Positions 45,662 through 54,435 of a stretch of 64,000 nucleotides of DNA are shown here, in pieces; the first letter of the stretch is position 1; each line of letters starts with the position of its first letter. The DNA is from Pseudidiomarina sediminum DSM 21906 (GTDB lineage: Bacteria; Pseudomonadota; Gammaproteobacteria; Enterobacterales; Alteromonadaceae): contig NZ_AUHL01000006.1 of NCBI RefSeq assembly GCF_000423165.1, positions 124,001-188,000 of the forward strand, written 5' to 3'. The notes beneath the pieces are model-generated. The model did not search any database. It was not told the origin of the DNA and saw nothing but the letters and a program-made list of their open reading frames with translations. A program made the position numbers and the translations under genes.

Positions 45662-46426
45662 GTGACGAAGTCTCCAATTAAACACAAACCATGGCGAACA
45701 GCCGGTTCGACCTTACAAAATCGATTAACGGACATCGCTTTAGGTCGTGTTTTATTGCCCTATGCCATTACTGTGTTTGTTGTTCTCATTGCAGCAAAAG
45801 ATTGGTCAATGTGGGCTTTAGGACATCCGCCAAACCCCTGGGTCATGACAATCATTGCAATCATCACCGCGCTGATTTCGATTCCGATGATGTTCAAAGG
45901 TTATCGCGATACTCAGAAGATTAAATTAGGCATAGAGGGTGAGCAAGCCGTTGGTGAGTTCCTTGACCGTCTGCGGGCGCAGCAAGCACAAGTCTTTCAT
46001 GACATTGATGGGGATAACTTCAATCTTGACCATGTGGTGATAACCCAAGCAGGAATTTTTGTTATCGAAACAAAAACCATGTCGAAACCGAAGTCGGGGA
46101 AGCCAGAGCTGCAATACGACGGAAACCAAATTATGCGAGGACGCAAACCGATTATGGGCGACCCTGTCACCCAAGTGACGGCGAACTGTCGTTGGTTGAA
46201 AGAGTTACTCAAAGAAACGACAGGAAAAGACTGGCCCATCAAAGGGGTGGTGGTTTTCCCTGGCTGGTTTGTGAAGCGTGTGCCGTCGGAAGCTGCCGAC
46301 AGTGGTGCTTGGGTGTTAAACCCGAAAGCATTTCCGGCGTATTTATCCAATGAGCCCGTCCGATTGCGTGACGATGAGGTTTTTTTAGCTGCTTTCCACT
46401 TAAGCAAATACATTCGAGCGCGTTAA
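45662..46426 (+). CDS. NERD-domain membrane protein
   Basis: A 254-residue protein. An N-terminal basic stretch and two hydrophobic segments ([34 protein letters not shown]) are followed by a NERD (nuclease-related) domain: [40 protein letters not shown] and [24 protein letters not shown] QVTANCRWL. The Glu, Asp and Glu-X-Lys pattern of a PD-(D/E)XK fold is visible (DHVV, ETKT). Its target and activity are unknown. It starts with GTG at 45662 after GAGGTGCGCC. It overlaps the upstream in-frame extension of yjbQ, not the real gene. Confidence 0.88.
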   Translation: MTKSPIKHKPWRTAGSTLQNRLTDIALGRVLLPYAITVFVVLIAAKDWSMWALGHPPNPWVMTIIAIITALISIPMMFKGYRDTQKIKLGIEGEQAVGEFLDRLRAQQAQVFHDIDGDNFNLDHVVITQAGIFVIETKTMSKPKSGKPELQYDGNQIMRGRKPIMGDPVTQVTANCRWLKELLKETTGKDWPIKGVVVFPGWFVKRVPSEAADSGAWVLNPKAFPAYLSNEPVRLRDDEVFLAAFHLSKYIRAR

Positions 46427-46442
46427 GGAAGAGGTAACAAGT

Positions 46443-47447
46443 ATGACGATTAAATTAGGTATTAACGGATTAGGGCGTATTGGTCGGTTGGCGTTGCGTT
46501 TGGTGAGCCAGCGTGACGACATTGAAGTGGTGCAGGTTAATGATCCGGGTGGTGATGCGGCAATGTTCGCCCATTTGTTAGAGTTTGATTCGGTACACGG
46601 ACGTTGGCAGGCAGCTTTTGCGAGCACGCCTGAGCAATTGGTCATTGACGGTCAGGCGATACGTTTCACGCAGCACAAAACCATTGTGGAGAATGACTGG
46701 AGTGAGTGCGATATTGTCTTAGAAGCCTCTGGCAAGATGAAAACAGTTGCGGTGTTGAATGACTATCTCGCGCAAGGTGTAAAGCGCGTAGTGGTATCGG
46801 CGCCGGTGAAAGATGAAGGGGCTCTGAATATCGTACTTGGCGTGAACGAGGATCGTTATGACCCTGAGCAGCATCACATTATTACGGCTGCCTCTTGTAC
46901 GACTAACTGTTTAGCCCCAGTGGTGAAAGTCTTACATGAAACTATTGGTATTCATCACGGTTCGATCACGACTATTCATTCGGTGACCAATAGCCAAAAT
47001 ATCCTTGATGCACCGCACAAAGACATGCGCCGAGCGCGAGCTTATGGTGATAGCTTAATTCCAACCTCAACTGGAGCTGCGGCAGCAATTGTTGAAATTT
47101 TTCCAGAGCTCAAAGGCAAATTAGATGGGTATGCGGTACGGGTGCCATTAGCCAATGCGTCGTTAACCGATTGTGTTTTTGAAATGCAACGAGCGACCAG
47201 CGTTGAGGAAGTCAATCAGTTACTGCAGCGCGCTGCTGAAGGGCCCCTGCAAGGTATTCTTGGTTATGAAGAGCGACCGCTGGTGTCGATTGACTATCGC
47301 ACCGACCCGCGCTCGAGCATCGTTGATGCTGGCTGCACGCGGGTAGTGAATGGCACGCAAGTCAAAATTTATGCCTGGTATGATAACGAGTGGGGCTACG
47401 CCAACCGTGCGGTAGAGCTGGTTGCAATGGTTGGCGCTAAGGCTTAA
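46443..47447 (+). CDS. Glyceraldehyde-3-phosphate dehydrogenase, ArsJ-associated type
   Basis: A 334-residue GAPDH: NAD-binding [14 protein letters not shown], catalytic Cys152 in [11 protein letters not shown], and [16 protein letters not shown]. Details such as EFDSVHGRW with short insertions, [20 protein letters not shown] and [20 protein letters not shown] match the ArsJ-associated group, which makes 1-arseno-3-phosphoglycerate for export by ArsJ. No ArsJ gene is present in this window, so it may have another role or be an ordinary GAPDH. It overlaps the convergent SIMPL gene by 4 bases. AAGGAAGAGGTAACAAGT precedes the start. Confidence 0.85.
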   Translation: MTIKLGINGLGRIGRLALRLVSQRDDIEVVQVNDPGGDAAMFAHLLEFDSVHGRWQAAFASTPEQLVIDGQAIRFTQHKTIVENDWSECDIVLEASGKMKTVAVLNDYLAQGVKRVVVSAPVKDEGALNIVLGVNEDRYDPEQHHIITAASCTTNCLAPVVKVLHETIGIHHGSITTIHSVTNSQNILDAPHKDMRRARAYGDSLIPTSTGAAAAIVEIFPELKGKLDGYAVRVPLANASLTDCVFEMQRATSVEEVNQLLQRAAEGPLQGILGYEERPLVSIDYRTDPRSSIVDAGCTRVVNGTQVKIYAWYDNEWGYANRAVELVAMVGAKA

Positions 47448-48157
47448 TCCGACAGGTAGTACTCGATGGTTGAAACCACACGGATGGTTTTCAAATGCGG
47501 GTTGTGGCGGTCTCGTGAACCGATCGTAAACTGTCCTTGGCTGGCCCGTTTAATTTTGCCGAGCTCACTTTGTGAGTCCTCGGCAAATTTTTGCGCGACC
47601 TCACGTGCCTTGATGGTTGCCTCTTCAATCATTTCCGGCTTGATCTCATTGAGACGCGTGAACATGTATTCTGGCTGTGACTGATAGTCGTCACCATTCA
47701 GCACAATCCCCTGTTTGCCGAGTTCAGACAATGAACTCATGATCTCACGGATGGCTTCAACTTTGCTTGAATACACCGTAATGGTTTGCGTCGCAGTGTA
47801 GCGGAATGGCGCCGGGCCACTGCCACCATAGCGTTGGGCTGACTTATCAACAATATTAGGTGATGAGGTTGATATTTCCTCGGCATTGACACCTTTGAGC
47901 AGCAAAAATGCTACGACTTTGCTTTTTGAGGCTTCAATGTCTTGATAAATTTCGTTGACGTCGTTGCTGGCGCTCGTGAATTGGATCGGCCAAATCACGG
48001 TATCGGCGATGTACTCGCGCTCGGAAAGACCTTTTACTGTGACACTACGCTCCATGGCACGTGTTTCGAGCAAGGCATTGCCAATACTGTTCGCACCAAA
48101 CACAAATGCCAAAATAAGTGCAGCACCTAAAATGGCCGCGGGTAGGGTTAAACGCAT
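47444..48157 (-). CDS. SIMPL-domain (DUF541) periplasmic/membrane-anchored protein
   Basis: A 237-residue protein with an N-terminal membrane anchor ([20 protein letters not shown]). The SIMPL domain follows: [60 protein letters not shown] and the C-terminal [19 protein letters not shown]. Homologues such as YggE are linked to oxidative stress tolerance; the mechanism is unknown. It converges with the GAPDH gene and overlaps its stop codon by 4 bases. TTAAGGACAAATC precedes the ATG. Confidence 0.9.
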   Translation of the reverse strand: MRLTLPAAILGAALILAFVFGANSIGNALLETRAMERSVTVKGLSEREYIADTVIWPIQFTSASNDVNEIYQDIEASKSKVVAFLLLKGVNAEEISTSSPNIVDKSAQRYGGSGPAPFRYTATQTITVYSSKVEAIREIMSSLSELGKQGIVLNGDDYQSQPEYMFTRLNEIKPEMIEEATIKAREVAQKFAEDSQSELGKIKRASQGQFTIGSRDRHNPHLKTIRVVSTIEYYLSD

Positions 48158-48174
48158 GATTTGTCCTTAATACA

Positions 48175-49869
48175 TCAGTTAATATCCGGAAGCGTGTCAC
48201 TAGGATACCCAAACAGATAGCCTTGGAAAACTTCACAGCCTAATTCTCGTAGACGCTCAAACTGCGCATTAGTTTCCACCCCCTCCGCAATTATGGTCAA
48301 ATTCATGCTGCGACCAAGACCAATAATCATTTCGGTAAGCAATGCGCCCTCGCCTTGCTTAAATAAGGTTTTCACAAAGCGCCGATCAATTTTGAGCTCA
48401 TCTAAGGGAAGCTGCGTGAGGTAAGCAAGCGAGGCATAACCCGTGCCAAAGTCATCGAGTGAGATGGAAATGCCAAGTTGTTTGAGCTCTTGCATTTGCT
48501 GCACGATAAAGTCGATGTTCTGTGCCATCAAATTTTCAGTGAGCTCAAAGCGAATATTGGCGGGGTTCACCTGAGTACGCTCTAGGATAGCGCGGACATG
48601 ATCAACGAAGTCAGGATCAAGAAACTGTGCCGGGCTCACATTGATAGAAATACCAAGCGTTTCGAGTTTGGGGTTGTTGGACCACAGCTTGGATTGTTCG
48701 CAGCAGCGCTCCAATACCCATGCGCCAAGCCTTAGGATGCTACCGGAAGCCTCGGCAATAGGAATAAATTCGTTGGGTGAGATCTCTCCATAGCGAGGAT
48801 GATGCCAGCGCAACAAAGCTTCGACGCTTAACAACTGCCGTTCGGCGTTCACCTGAGGTTGATAGACCATGCGTAGTTGCTGTTGTTCAATGGCATGTTC
48901 AAGTGCTTGCGAGAGCTCTAAGCGATGACGCACTGCCGCTTCCATGTGCTTATCAAAAAAGCCGATAGCTGAGGTACTTTGCTGTTTCACAGCCTTTAAG
49001 GCGAGATCGGCTTGTTGCAACAAAATGGTGCAGTCCATCGTTTGCGTACTGAAAAAGCTAATCCCGATGCGTGCGTTAACCCGCAGTGAGTGATGATGAA
49101 CATTTAAGGGGCGACTAATACTTTCGAGAAGCTGGCTGGCTCTAACCTCAGCGATGGTGGCGGCATCTGCGAAGGATGAACTGAGGGCGCTCAAGACCAA
49201 GACAAACTCATCATTGCCGATGCGCGCCACCGTGTCTGCTTGCCGTGCTTCGTTGCTGATGCACTGTGCGCAGTGGCGCAGAACACTGTCACCACTTTCA
49301 TAACCTAAGCTATCGTTAAAGCTGTGGAAATTAATGACATCAATCAGCAGTACTGCGCCGACTTTGTGTTGCTTGGTGGTGGTTTGGATGGCAGCTTGTA
49401 GATGATCGAGCAGTAGGTTGCGATTCGCTAGCCCAGTAAGCGGGTCAAAGTACATGAGTTTTTGTACTTCGGCCTCAGCGAGATCAAGTGCGCGTAAGTC
49501 AGCGTCCATACAAAACATGATGGGCTCATCGTTCGGTAGGGCAACCACGGTATGGCTGGAATAAACGGGTACGTCAGTACCGTCCTGATGTTTTAAGGTT
49601 AAACGGGCAGAGGGAATGCCTTGTTGATGCTCAAACATCCATGCCACCGCTTGACGCACATCAGCTGCCATTTCGGCTGGAATGATGAGGTCAAACAAGT
49701 TGCTGCCAAGTGCTTCGTCGGCGGTGTAACCGTAGAGCTTTTCGGATGCCTCATTCCAGTACACGACAGTGCCGTCTGAACGGTAGCCTTGGATGGACAT
49801 GGCTTGGGTGTCATCACAGAGTTTCCGAAAACGCGCCTCTTCGAGCGAGAGTTTTAAATTACTTAGCAT
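48175..49869 (-). CDS. PAS-GGDEF-EAL c-di-GMP signalling protein
   Basis: A 564-residue soluble protein. PAS domain (RSDGTVVYWNEASEKLYGYT, residues about 20-130), then a GGDEF domain (DPLTGLANRNLLLDHLQ) whose signature reads ARIGNDEFVLVL, with Asn replacing the second Gly, so cyclase activity is uncertain. The EAL domain is intact (SVEALLRWHHPRYGEISP, SLDDFGTGYASLAYLTQLPL, then DELKID and IAEGVETNAQFERLRELGCE), so it is a likely c-di-GMP phosphodiesterase. There is no membrane anchor. It ends 17 bases from the SIMPL gene on the same strand. Confidence 0.92.
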   Translation of the reverse strand: MLSNLKLSLEEARFRKLCDDTQAMSIQGYRSDGTVVYWNEASEKLYGYTADEALGSNLFDLIIPAEMAADVRQAVAWMFEHQQGIPSARLTLKHQDGTDVPVYSSHTVVALPNDEPIMFCMDADLRALDLAEAEVQKLMYFDPLTGLANRNLLLDHLQAAIQTTTKQHKVGAVLLIDVINFHSFNDSLGYESGDSVLRHCAQCISNEARQADTVARIGNDEFVLVLSALSSSFADAATIAEVRASQLLESISRPLNVHHHSLRVNARIGISFFSTQTMDCTILLQQADLALKAVKQQSTSAIGFFDKHMEAAVRHRLELSQALEHAIEQQQLRMVYQPQVNAERQLLSVEALLRWHHPRYGEISPNEFIPIAEASGSILRLGAWVLERCCEQSKLWSNNPKLETLGISINVSPAQFLDPDFVDHVRAILERTQVNPANIRFELTENLMAQNIDFIVQQMQELKQLGISISLDDFGTGYASLAYLTQLPLDELKIDRRFVKTLFKQGEGALLTEMIIGLGRSMNLTIIAEGVETNAQFERLRELGCEVFQGYLFGYPSDTLPDIN

Positions 49870-49944
49870 TCTTGTCGTTCATTTGTTGAACAAAGATGCT
49901 TTAAGTCTAGAAGAACAAATGAGAAAAGCTAGCGCAGGTTGTGG

Positions 49945-50892
49945 TTAGAGCAAAAACCTGTTGCTGTGCAACCAAGACGCAAGTTCCGCTTTATCTGACA
50001 CCTCTAGTTTTTGGTAAATACGCGCAATATGGGTGCGTACAGTGGTTGGTGAAATATCAAGTAAACGAGCCACTTCTTTATGGGTGTGCCCTTTAACGTA
50101 AGCCCAGGCCACATCTTGTTCCCTTGCACTTAAACTTACTGCTGCACAAATACCGGCTCGCACGAGCAGACGGTTTTTGAAGCGTTGGGCATTGATGACA
50201 ATGCGTGGGTTGCGGTAACAGCCTTTTGTCCATAGCGCCTCAGTGACCTCAGCCGGTAATTGTTGCTTTGCTTTGCGCCCCCACTCATTGGTGAGCAATG
50301 CGATAAATTCTGGGAGTGCCGCATTAAGCAAGCCGTGGCGATCAACAAATGCGGCTGGCGCTTGTTGCGAGCGTAAATTATGCATGTCGTTGTGACGCGC
50401 AGCCAAAAACAAATGCTGTGTGATCACATTCTTCAACGCCATATCGGCCTGCGAAAAATCATTTTCTAAAGTGTCTCGCGCAAGCGTCACGAAAATATGA
50501 AGCCCGGTTTTGGGATCTATTTCCATGGTAGAAATGAGCTGCTTGGCATCGTAGCGGCCCCAATGCTCGTCATATGCCCGGCAATGATGAAATTTCGGCA
50601 ACACTTTGGAGTTCCAAGTTTTTCCTGTGTTCGCAATGACTAAATTGGCATAGGGGTCTTCATGTTTTACCTCTTCCCAGGTGTCAAACAATGAGTCGAC
50701 TTGATGCAAAATCGTCGCGGTATGTAACTGCCGACTACGACCATCACCGGAACCCCAAATGGCAAAATCGAAATCGATCAAGCTTTGGATTTCTTTAAGT
50801 GTCCATTCCTGAAACTCACTGGCAGAAAGGTACATGCTGGCATCGTGCATGCTGATAATAAATTCGCTGATACGTTTATCGGGTCTATTCAT
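49945..50892 (-). CDS. LuxR-family transcriptional regulator with unknown sensor domain
   Basis: A 315-residue protein. The C-terminal 65 residues are a LuxR/FixJ helix-turn-helix: LSAREQDVAWAYVKGHTHKE, VARLLDISPTTVRTHIARIY, then QKLEVSDKAELASWL. The N-terminal 230 residues are a GAF/PAS-like or autoinducer-binding-like region, with a histidine-rich stretch (FHHCRAYDEHWGRYD), but no typical acyl-homoserine-lactone signature, so a different signal is likely. The start is ATG at 50892. The long intergenic gap to the plus-strand operon at 51296 may contain its promoter. Confidence 0.85.
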   Translation of the reverse strand: MNRPDKRISEFIISMHDASMYLSASEFQEWTLKEIQSLIDFDFAIWGSGDGRSRQLHTATILHQVDSLFDTWEEVKHEDPYANLVIANTGKTWNSKVLPKFHHCRAYDEHWGRYDAKQLISTMEIDPKTGLHIFVTLARDTLENDFSQADMALKNVITQHLFLAARHNDMHNLRSQQAPAAFVDRHGLLNAALPEFIALLTNEWGRKAKQQLPAEVTEALWTKGCYRNPRIVINAQRFKNRLLVRAGICAAVSLSAREQDVAWAYVKGHTHKEVARLLDISPTTVRTHIARIYQKLEVSDKAELASWLHSNRFLL

Positions 50893-51295
50893 GCCGCTAT
50901 TTTATGTTAATAAGTTGTGAATATAGTGTAGTGCAAATGCAGGATAACTCTAAATAATCGATCTACCTATGATGGGCACCGTGAGCGACGAAGAGATGAC
51001 ATGGGTCGTCGAACGAACTACACAGCGTAACGGTCAACTGCGTGCCTGCTCTATTGAAGAGTAGTGTGACCGTTACGTTTTGTAGTACTGAGATTCCAGT
51101 GTCATTGAAGATCGCATGTTTCGGCCGCTTGGTTTGTAAGCTGAGGGAACGCCATCGTCCAACGGATGAGGACAACAGAAGTGTTAGGGGAGCTGCATGG
51201 GGGGTTAGCGAACCATCAACACATCATTCTTGCGTGCGAGCTAGGCGGCCACCAAACAACCTATGACAGCTTCGAGCTGTTGAGAGGGGATTCTG
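50893..51295. other. Intergenic region with two hairpins
   Basis: This 403-base stretch between the LuxR-type gene and the exported-protein operon holds no convincing protein gene; small open frames have unnatural composition. It contains a long hairpin at 51026-51077 and a short one at 51266-51280 (ACAGCT/AGCTGT with a 3-base loop) just before the ribosome site at 51282-51290. Promoters for both divergent genes must lie here. Confidence 0.6.
51026..51077. repeat. Long inverted repeat/hairpin
   Basis: CGTAACGGTCA (51026-51036) and TGACCGTTACG (51067-51077) are perfect 11-base inverted repeats. Inside, CTGCTCT and AGAGTAG form a further 7-base stem with one mismatch. GTTTTG follows the right arm. 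It may be an RNA structure, an attenuator or an operator; no transposon ends were found. Confidence 0.55.
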
Positions 51296-52159
51296 ATGAC
51301 ACTTAAACAATTCTTAGTAGGCTGTTTAACAGCGCTAACTTTTTCCTTTCCTGCTTGGGCAGATGGAACCGCGGTAATGGTTTCGGAGGACGGCAAGGTC
51401 AAGGTGGAATTCACCAGCTCCGGCATGCTGCGGATGGATGATGCTTCCGGAGAGGGGTATATGTTGATGCGTGACGGTAAACTGTACTCAGTGATTGAGG
51501 ACGGTGGTTCGGTCATGGTGTTTGATATTGCAGCAGCTATTGCCAGTGTGGGAAGCCTTGGACAGCAAGGCGGGTTTTGGGATGCCGAAATGGTGGAATT
51601 GGTAGCCATGAAAGCGACCGGGGGTAGCGAAGAGGTGGATGGTCTCAAGGGACACATTTACGAGATGACCTACCGGAATCGTGCGGGTCACCAGCATACC
51701 GACACCATTGTGCTGACCAAAGACAAAACTGCAGCCTTATTGACGCAAGCTTCCCTGACCATGGCCTCGATCTTAATTGCAGCGACCGGCGAGAGCATTT
51801 CGCCGGCCTTTGACAAGATGGCAGATTTTACCCGCGACGGCGGCTGGGGTGTGCTGCGTCAAGGGGATAGCTATCGCTTGACACAAGTTCGGGATGTTAG
51901 TGTCGATGCTTCACGTTTTGTGTTGCCTGCTGAACCGATGAAAATTCCTTCTATGGAAAGCTTTATGGGGGCTCAAGCAGAAGAATCTGTGGTAGAAGAG
52001 ACCGAAGAAGAGAAGCAACAACGCCTTGCTGCCTATTTGGAAAGCAAAGCACAGCGTCAAGAGCAGCGCGCCAAAAGTAAGGCCGATCGGGCGGTTGATC
52101 GCGCGACCGATAAAGCGGTCGATAAAGTCGTAGATAGTGTGCTGGGTAAGTTGTTTTAA
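51296..52159 (+). CDS. Exported protein of unknown function with charged repetitive tail
   Basis: A 287-residue protein with a signal peptide (FLVGCLTALTFSFPAWADG). The mature region is beta-rich with an acidic start (VMVSEDGKVKVEFTSSGMLR), resembling DUF4412-type outer-envelope proteins only loosely, and ends in a helical, alternating-charge tail (QRQEQRAKSKADRAVDRATD, then KAVDKVVDSV) of about 60 residues, probably a coiled coil. No family is secure. It is followed by two further exported proteins in the same orientation with short gaps, so the three may act together. GAGAGGGGATTCTG precedes the start. Confidence 0.7.
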   Translation: MTLKQFLVGCLTALTFSFPAWADGTAVMVSEDGKVKVEFTSSGMLRMDDASGEGYMLMRDGKLYSVIEDGGSVMVFDIAAAIASVGSLGQQGGFWDAEMVELVAMKATGGSEEVDGLKGHIYEMTYRNRAGHQHTDTIVLTKDKTAALLTQASLTMASILIAATGESISPAFDKMADFTRDGGWGVLRQGDSYRLTQVRDVSVDASRFVLPAEPMKIPSMESFMGAQAEESVVEETEEEKQQRLAAYLESKAQRQEQRAKSKADRAVDRATDKAVDKVVDSVLGKLF

Positions 52160-52169
52160 GGAGGCAAGG

Positions 52170-52820
52170 ATGGCTGGATTCTTAAAAAATATTTTGCCAG
52201 TAGTGTTGGCGAGTGTGATCTTGGTTTATCTGTCATCAGTGTATGGTGAGGAAGTGAAGGCGTCGACGAAAAGTAATACCGATAAGCGAGACCAGGGGAA
52301 CTATACGCTCACTTTATCTGGTGCGATCAATGCGCAGCGCTCAGGCACGATTGCCTACATTGGGAAGGGCACTTCAGGAGGCTACAATCTGCTGAAGCTT
52401 GAGTTTGCCGAGACGCTCGATGAGCGGGAGCAGGAGTATCGTCTAACGCTCCTACTGGCCACTGCAGATGACCTCGACAGCCTACAATTTCCAATGCCGG
52501 GTACCTATCCGATCACCCGCCGTTTTAAAGCGAGACCTGGCTATGAAGGTGGTTTTGACCCTAAATTTACCGAAGTGTTAGAGCTCAATGGTCGCTACTA
52601 CCAAAATGTTGCGGTGGAATATCAGCAAGACGGATATGGCCCCGACCCGATACGTAGTTCGCTCACCATTACTGAGCAAGACGGTGAGCGTCTGAAAGGG
52701 CATTTTGAACTTCATTTGAGAGAAGGCACGTCAATTAATAAGGGACAAATTGGGCGTGGGACTCTAGCGGTAAAGGGTGAGTTTGATGCGGTAATTATTA
52801 CTGAAGATCTGGGCTTATAA
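52170..52820 (+). CDS. Exported or membrane-anchored protein of unknown function
   Basis: A 216-residue protein beginning MAGFLKNILPVVLASVILVY, a signal peptide or uncleaved anchor. The remainder is beta-rich: NYTLTLSGAINAQRSGTIAY, GGYNLLKLEFAETLDEREQE and GRYYQNVAVEYQQDGYGPDP with SSLTITEQDGERLKGHFELH, which suggests a lipocalin-like or beta-sandwich fold. The family is not recognised. AAGGAGG lies 5 bases before the ATG at 52170; the in-frame extension upstream overlaps the previous gene. The next gene's start is in a TAATG or close arrangement. Confidence 0.7.
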   Translation: MAGFLKNILPVVLASVILVYLSSVYGEEVKASTKSNTDKRDQGNYTLTLSGAINAQRSGTIAYIGKGTSGGYNLLKLEFAETLDEREQEYRLTLLLATADDLDSLQFPMPGTYPITRRFKARPGYEGGFDPKFTEVLELNGRYYQNVAVEYQQDGYGPDPIRSSLTITEQDGERLKGHFELHLREGTSINKGQIGRGTLAVKGEFDAVIITEDLGL

Positions 52821-52834
52821 TGGGAGCAGCGCCA

Positions 52835-53362
52835 ATGAACTTACGCAAAACGCACGGCATTGTTGTTGTTTTACTGACTTGCATTCAAGTGAGTGCTTGT
52901 AGTGCTGGAGACCCAACGCATGGTGAGGTTAGTGCCAGCATAGCGGAGCAAGATTACCATGGTGTTACTTTGGCGCCGGTTGGTGAGCGTCAAAGTTCAG
53001 CAACCTTTATGCAAATGGGCGGCATGACGCTGGTGAATATTCAGGCGCATGATCTGGAGACCGGTGGCATGATGGATAATGTATTAGCGCTATCGCTGAC
53101 CTTATCCGGCGGTAATGCGAGTGCACAGGTGCAAAGTGCGGAGATCTCTTACTGGCCTGAAGGAATGGCTGCGCCGTTCTACATTAGTAGTGCAGGTAAC
53201 GTATCAGTCGACATCGAGCGCTTTGAGGTGGGCAACGAGGGATATGCACAAGGAACCTTTCGTGGGCAAATATGCTATCAAAAAAGTATGTTTTCTGCTG
53301 CCGATAAGGGGGATTGTCGTGCGATAGAAGGACAATTTCGTACGGCACTTGTCGCTCAATAA
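52835..53362 (+). CDS. Lipoprotein of unknown function
   Basis: A 175-residue lipoprotein (lipobox QVSACS, with Cys about 22). The mature sequence is beta-rich with no recognised domain: VTLAPVGERQSSATFMQMGG, GGMTLVNIQAHDLETGGMMD and SLTLSGGNASAQVQSAEISY, ending in a motif with two Cys residues (GQICYQKS, DKGDCRAIE) that could form a disulfide. It resembles the preceding protein in overall character, so the two may be related. ATG at 52835 was chosen because GGGAG lies before it; the ATG at 52820 overlaps the upstream stop and has none. Confidence 0.7.
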   Translation: MNLRKTHGIVVVLLTCIQVSACSAGDPTHGEVSASIAEQDYHGVTLAPVGERQSSATFMQMGGMTLVNIQAHDLETGGMMDNVLALSLTLSGGNASAQVQSAEISYWPEGMAAPFYISSAGNVSVDIERFEVGNEGYAQGTFRGQICYQKSMFSAADKGDCRAIEGQFRTALVAQ

Positions 53363-53480
53363 CAACTGCTGCGAGCAACACCTAAAAGTCTCGGACGTCG
53401 CCTTTGCAATTCTTCATTCGGCGGTTTTCGAGACTTTTGCTATTCTGAATCATAATAATCAAGAATTCAGGATCTTATCT

Positions 53481-54425
53481 GTGCGGAAGCGGCATTTAAA
53501 AGGGCTGTTGGTAAGCGCTATCGTGGTGCTATTGCTTTGGGGGGCGAGCTTTTTGCCTCGCGTGGGCCTGTGGAGTTTTCAAACGGCAACGGCAGCGATA
53601 GCCTGGTGGTATGATTTTGAAACGCGTCAGGTGGCTTTAGGCGATATTACCTTTAGTGTGTATGTGCGCCCAGGGCGGGATACCGCAGCAACGCCCGTAG
53701 TGCTGCTCCATGGCTACACGGCGAACAAAGCGCTATGGTTGCCGATGGCTGCGCAACTTGACTCGAGCGCTACAATCATCATTCCGGATCTCGCAGGGCA
53801 TGGTGAAACGGGTTTTGATCCCCAGTGGAGCTACCGTGCAAGCGCTCAGGCGCAGCGATTACAACGTTTATTCGCAGCGCTGCAGATAGAACAGCCCGTA
53901 CTCGTGGGACATTCGATGAGTGGCTTGATTGCGGCAAACTTCGCGTTGCTGTATCCGCAGCAACTTTCGGCGTTAATCGTGATGAACCCTACAGGCGTTA
54001 CCAGCCCTACCCCTAGCCGTGCTGAAAAACTTTTACAGCAAGGGCGCTCTCCTTTCCTCATCAACGATTGGCAAGACTTCCAAGAGCTCTATCAATTGAG
54101 TATGGCGCAGCCGCCTTGGATTCCTAATTTTATCCAACGCGGTGTTGCTTATGACTATAGGCAACATAAAGCGGAATTCAGTCAGATTGCGGAAGACTTT
54201 CTATACCATGATCAATTGGATCAGCGCTTATCAGAATTGCAGATACCTACGCTTATTCTCTGGGGGGCTGAAGATGCATTGATTGATGTAAGTAGTGCTG
54301 ACGTTTGGCATAGTGCGATTCAGGGCTCCGAAGTGGTAGTGTTGGAACAGGTTGGGCATATGCCCATGTTGGAGCGTCCTCGGCAGACCGCGGATGAATT
54401 ACAACGCTTTCTAAAGCGGTATTAA
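53481..54425 (+). CDS. Alpha/beta hydrolase (lipase-like), membrane-anchored
   Basis: A 314-residue protein with an N-terminal hydrophobic anchor (GLLVSAIVVLLLWGASFLP). The hydrolase domain has VVLLHGYTANKALWLPMAAQ (oxyanion loop), the nucleophile elbow VLVGHSMSGLIAANFALLYP with Ser in GHSMSG, and the catalytic Asp and His near ILWGAEDALIDVSSADVW and VGHMPMLERPRQ. It looks like a monoacylglycerol-lipase or esterase-type enzyme facing the periplasm. It starts with GTG at 53481 after AGGATCTTATCT. The SMP-30-like gene follows 10 bases after the stop. Confidence 0.9.
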   Translation: MRKRHLKGLLVSAIVVLLLWGASFLPRVGLWSFQTATAAIAWWYDFETRQVALGDITFSVYVRPGRDTAATPVVLLHGYTANKALWLPMAAQLDSSATIIIPDLAGHGETGFDPQWSYRASAQAQRLQRLFAALQIEQPVLVGHSMSGLIAANFALLYPQQLSALIVMNPTGVTSPTPSRAEKLLQQGRSPFLINDWQDFQELYQLSMAQPPWIPNFIQRGVAYDYRQHKAEFSQIAEDFLYHDQLDQRLSELQIPTLILWGAEDALIDVSSADVWHSAIQGSEVVVLEQVGHMPMLERPRQTADELQRFLKRY

Positions 54426-54435
54426 GGAAACAACG

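Noticed and set aside
51026-51077. Possible integron attC site
   Set aside because: The arms lack the GTTRRRY/RYYYAAC core boxes and no cassette-like genes or integrase are present.
51042-51266. Possible small protein gene in the gene-free gap
   Set aside because: Residue composition is unnatural, there is no ribosome site, and it crosses the hairpin.
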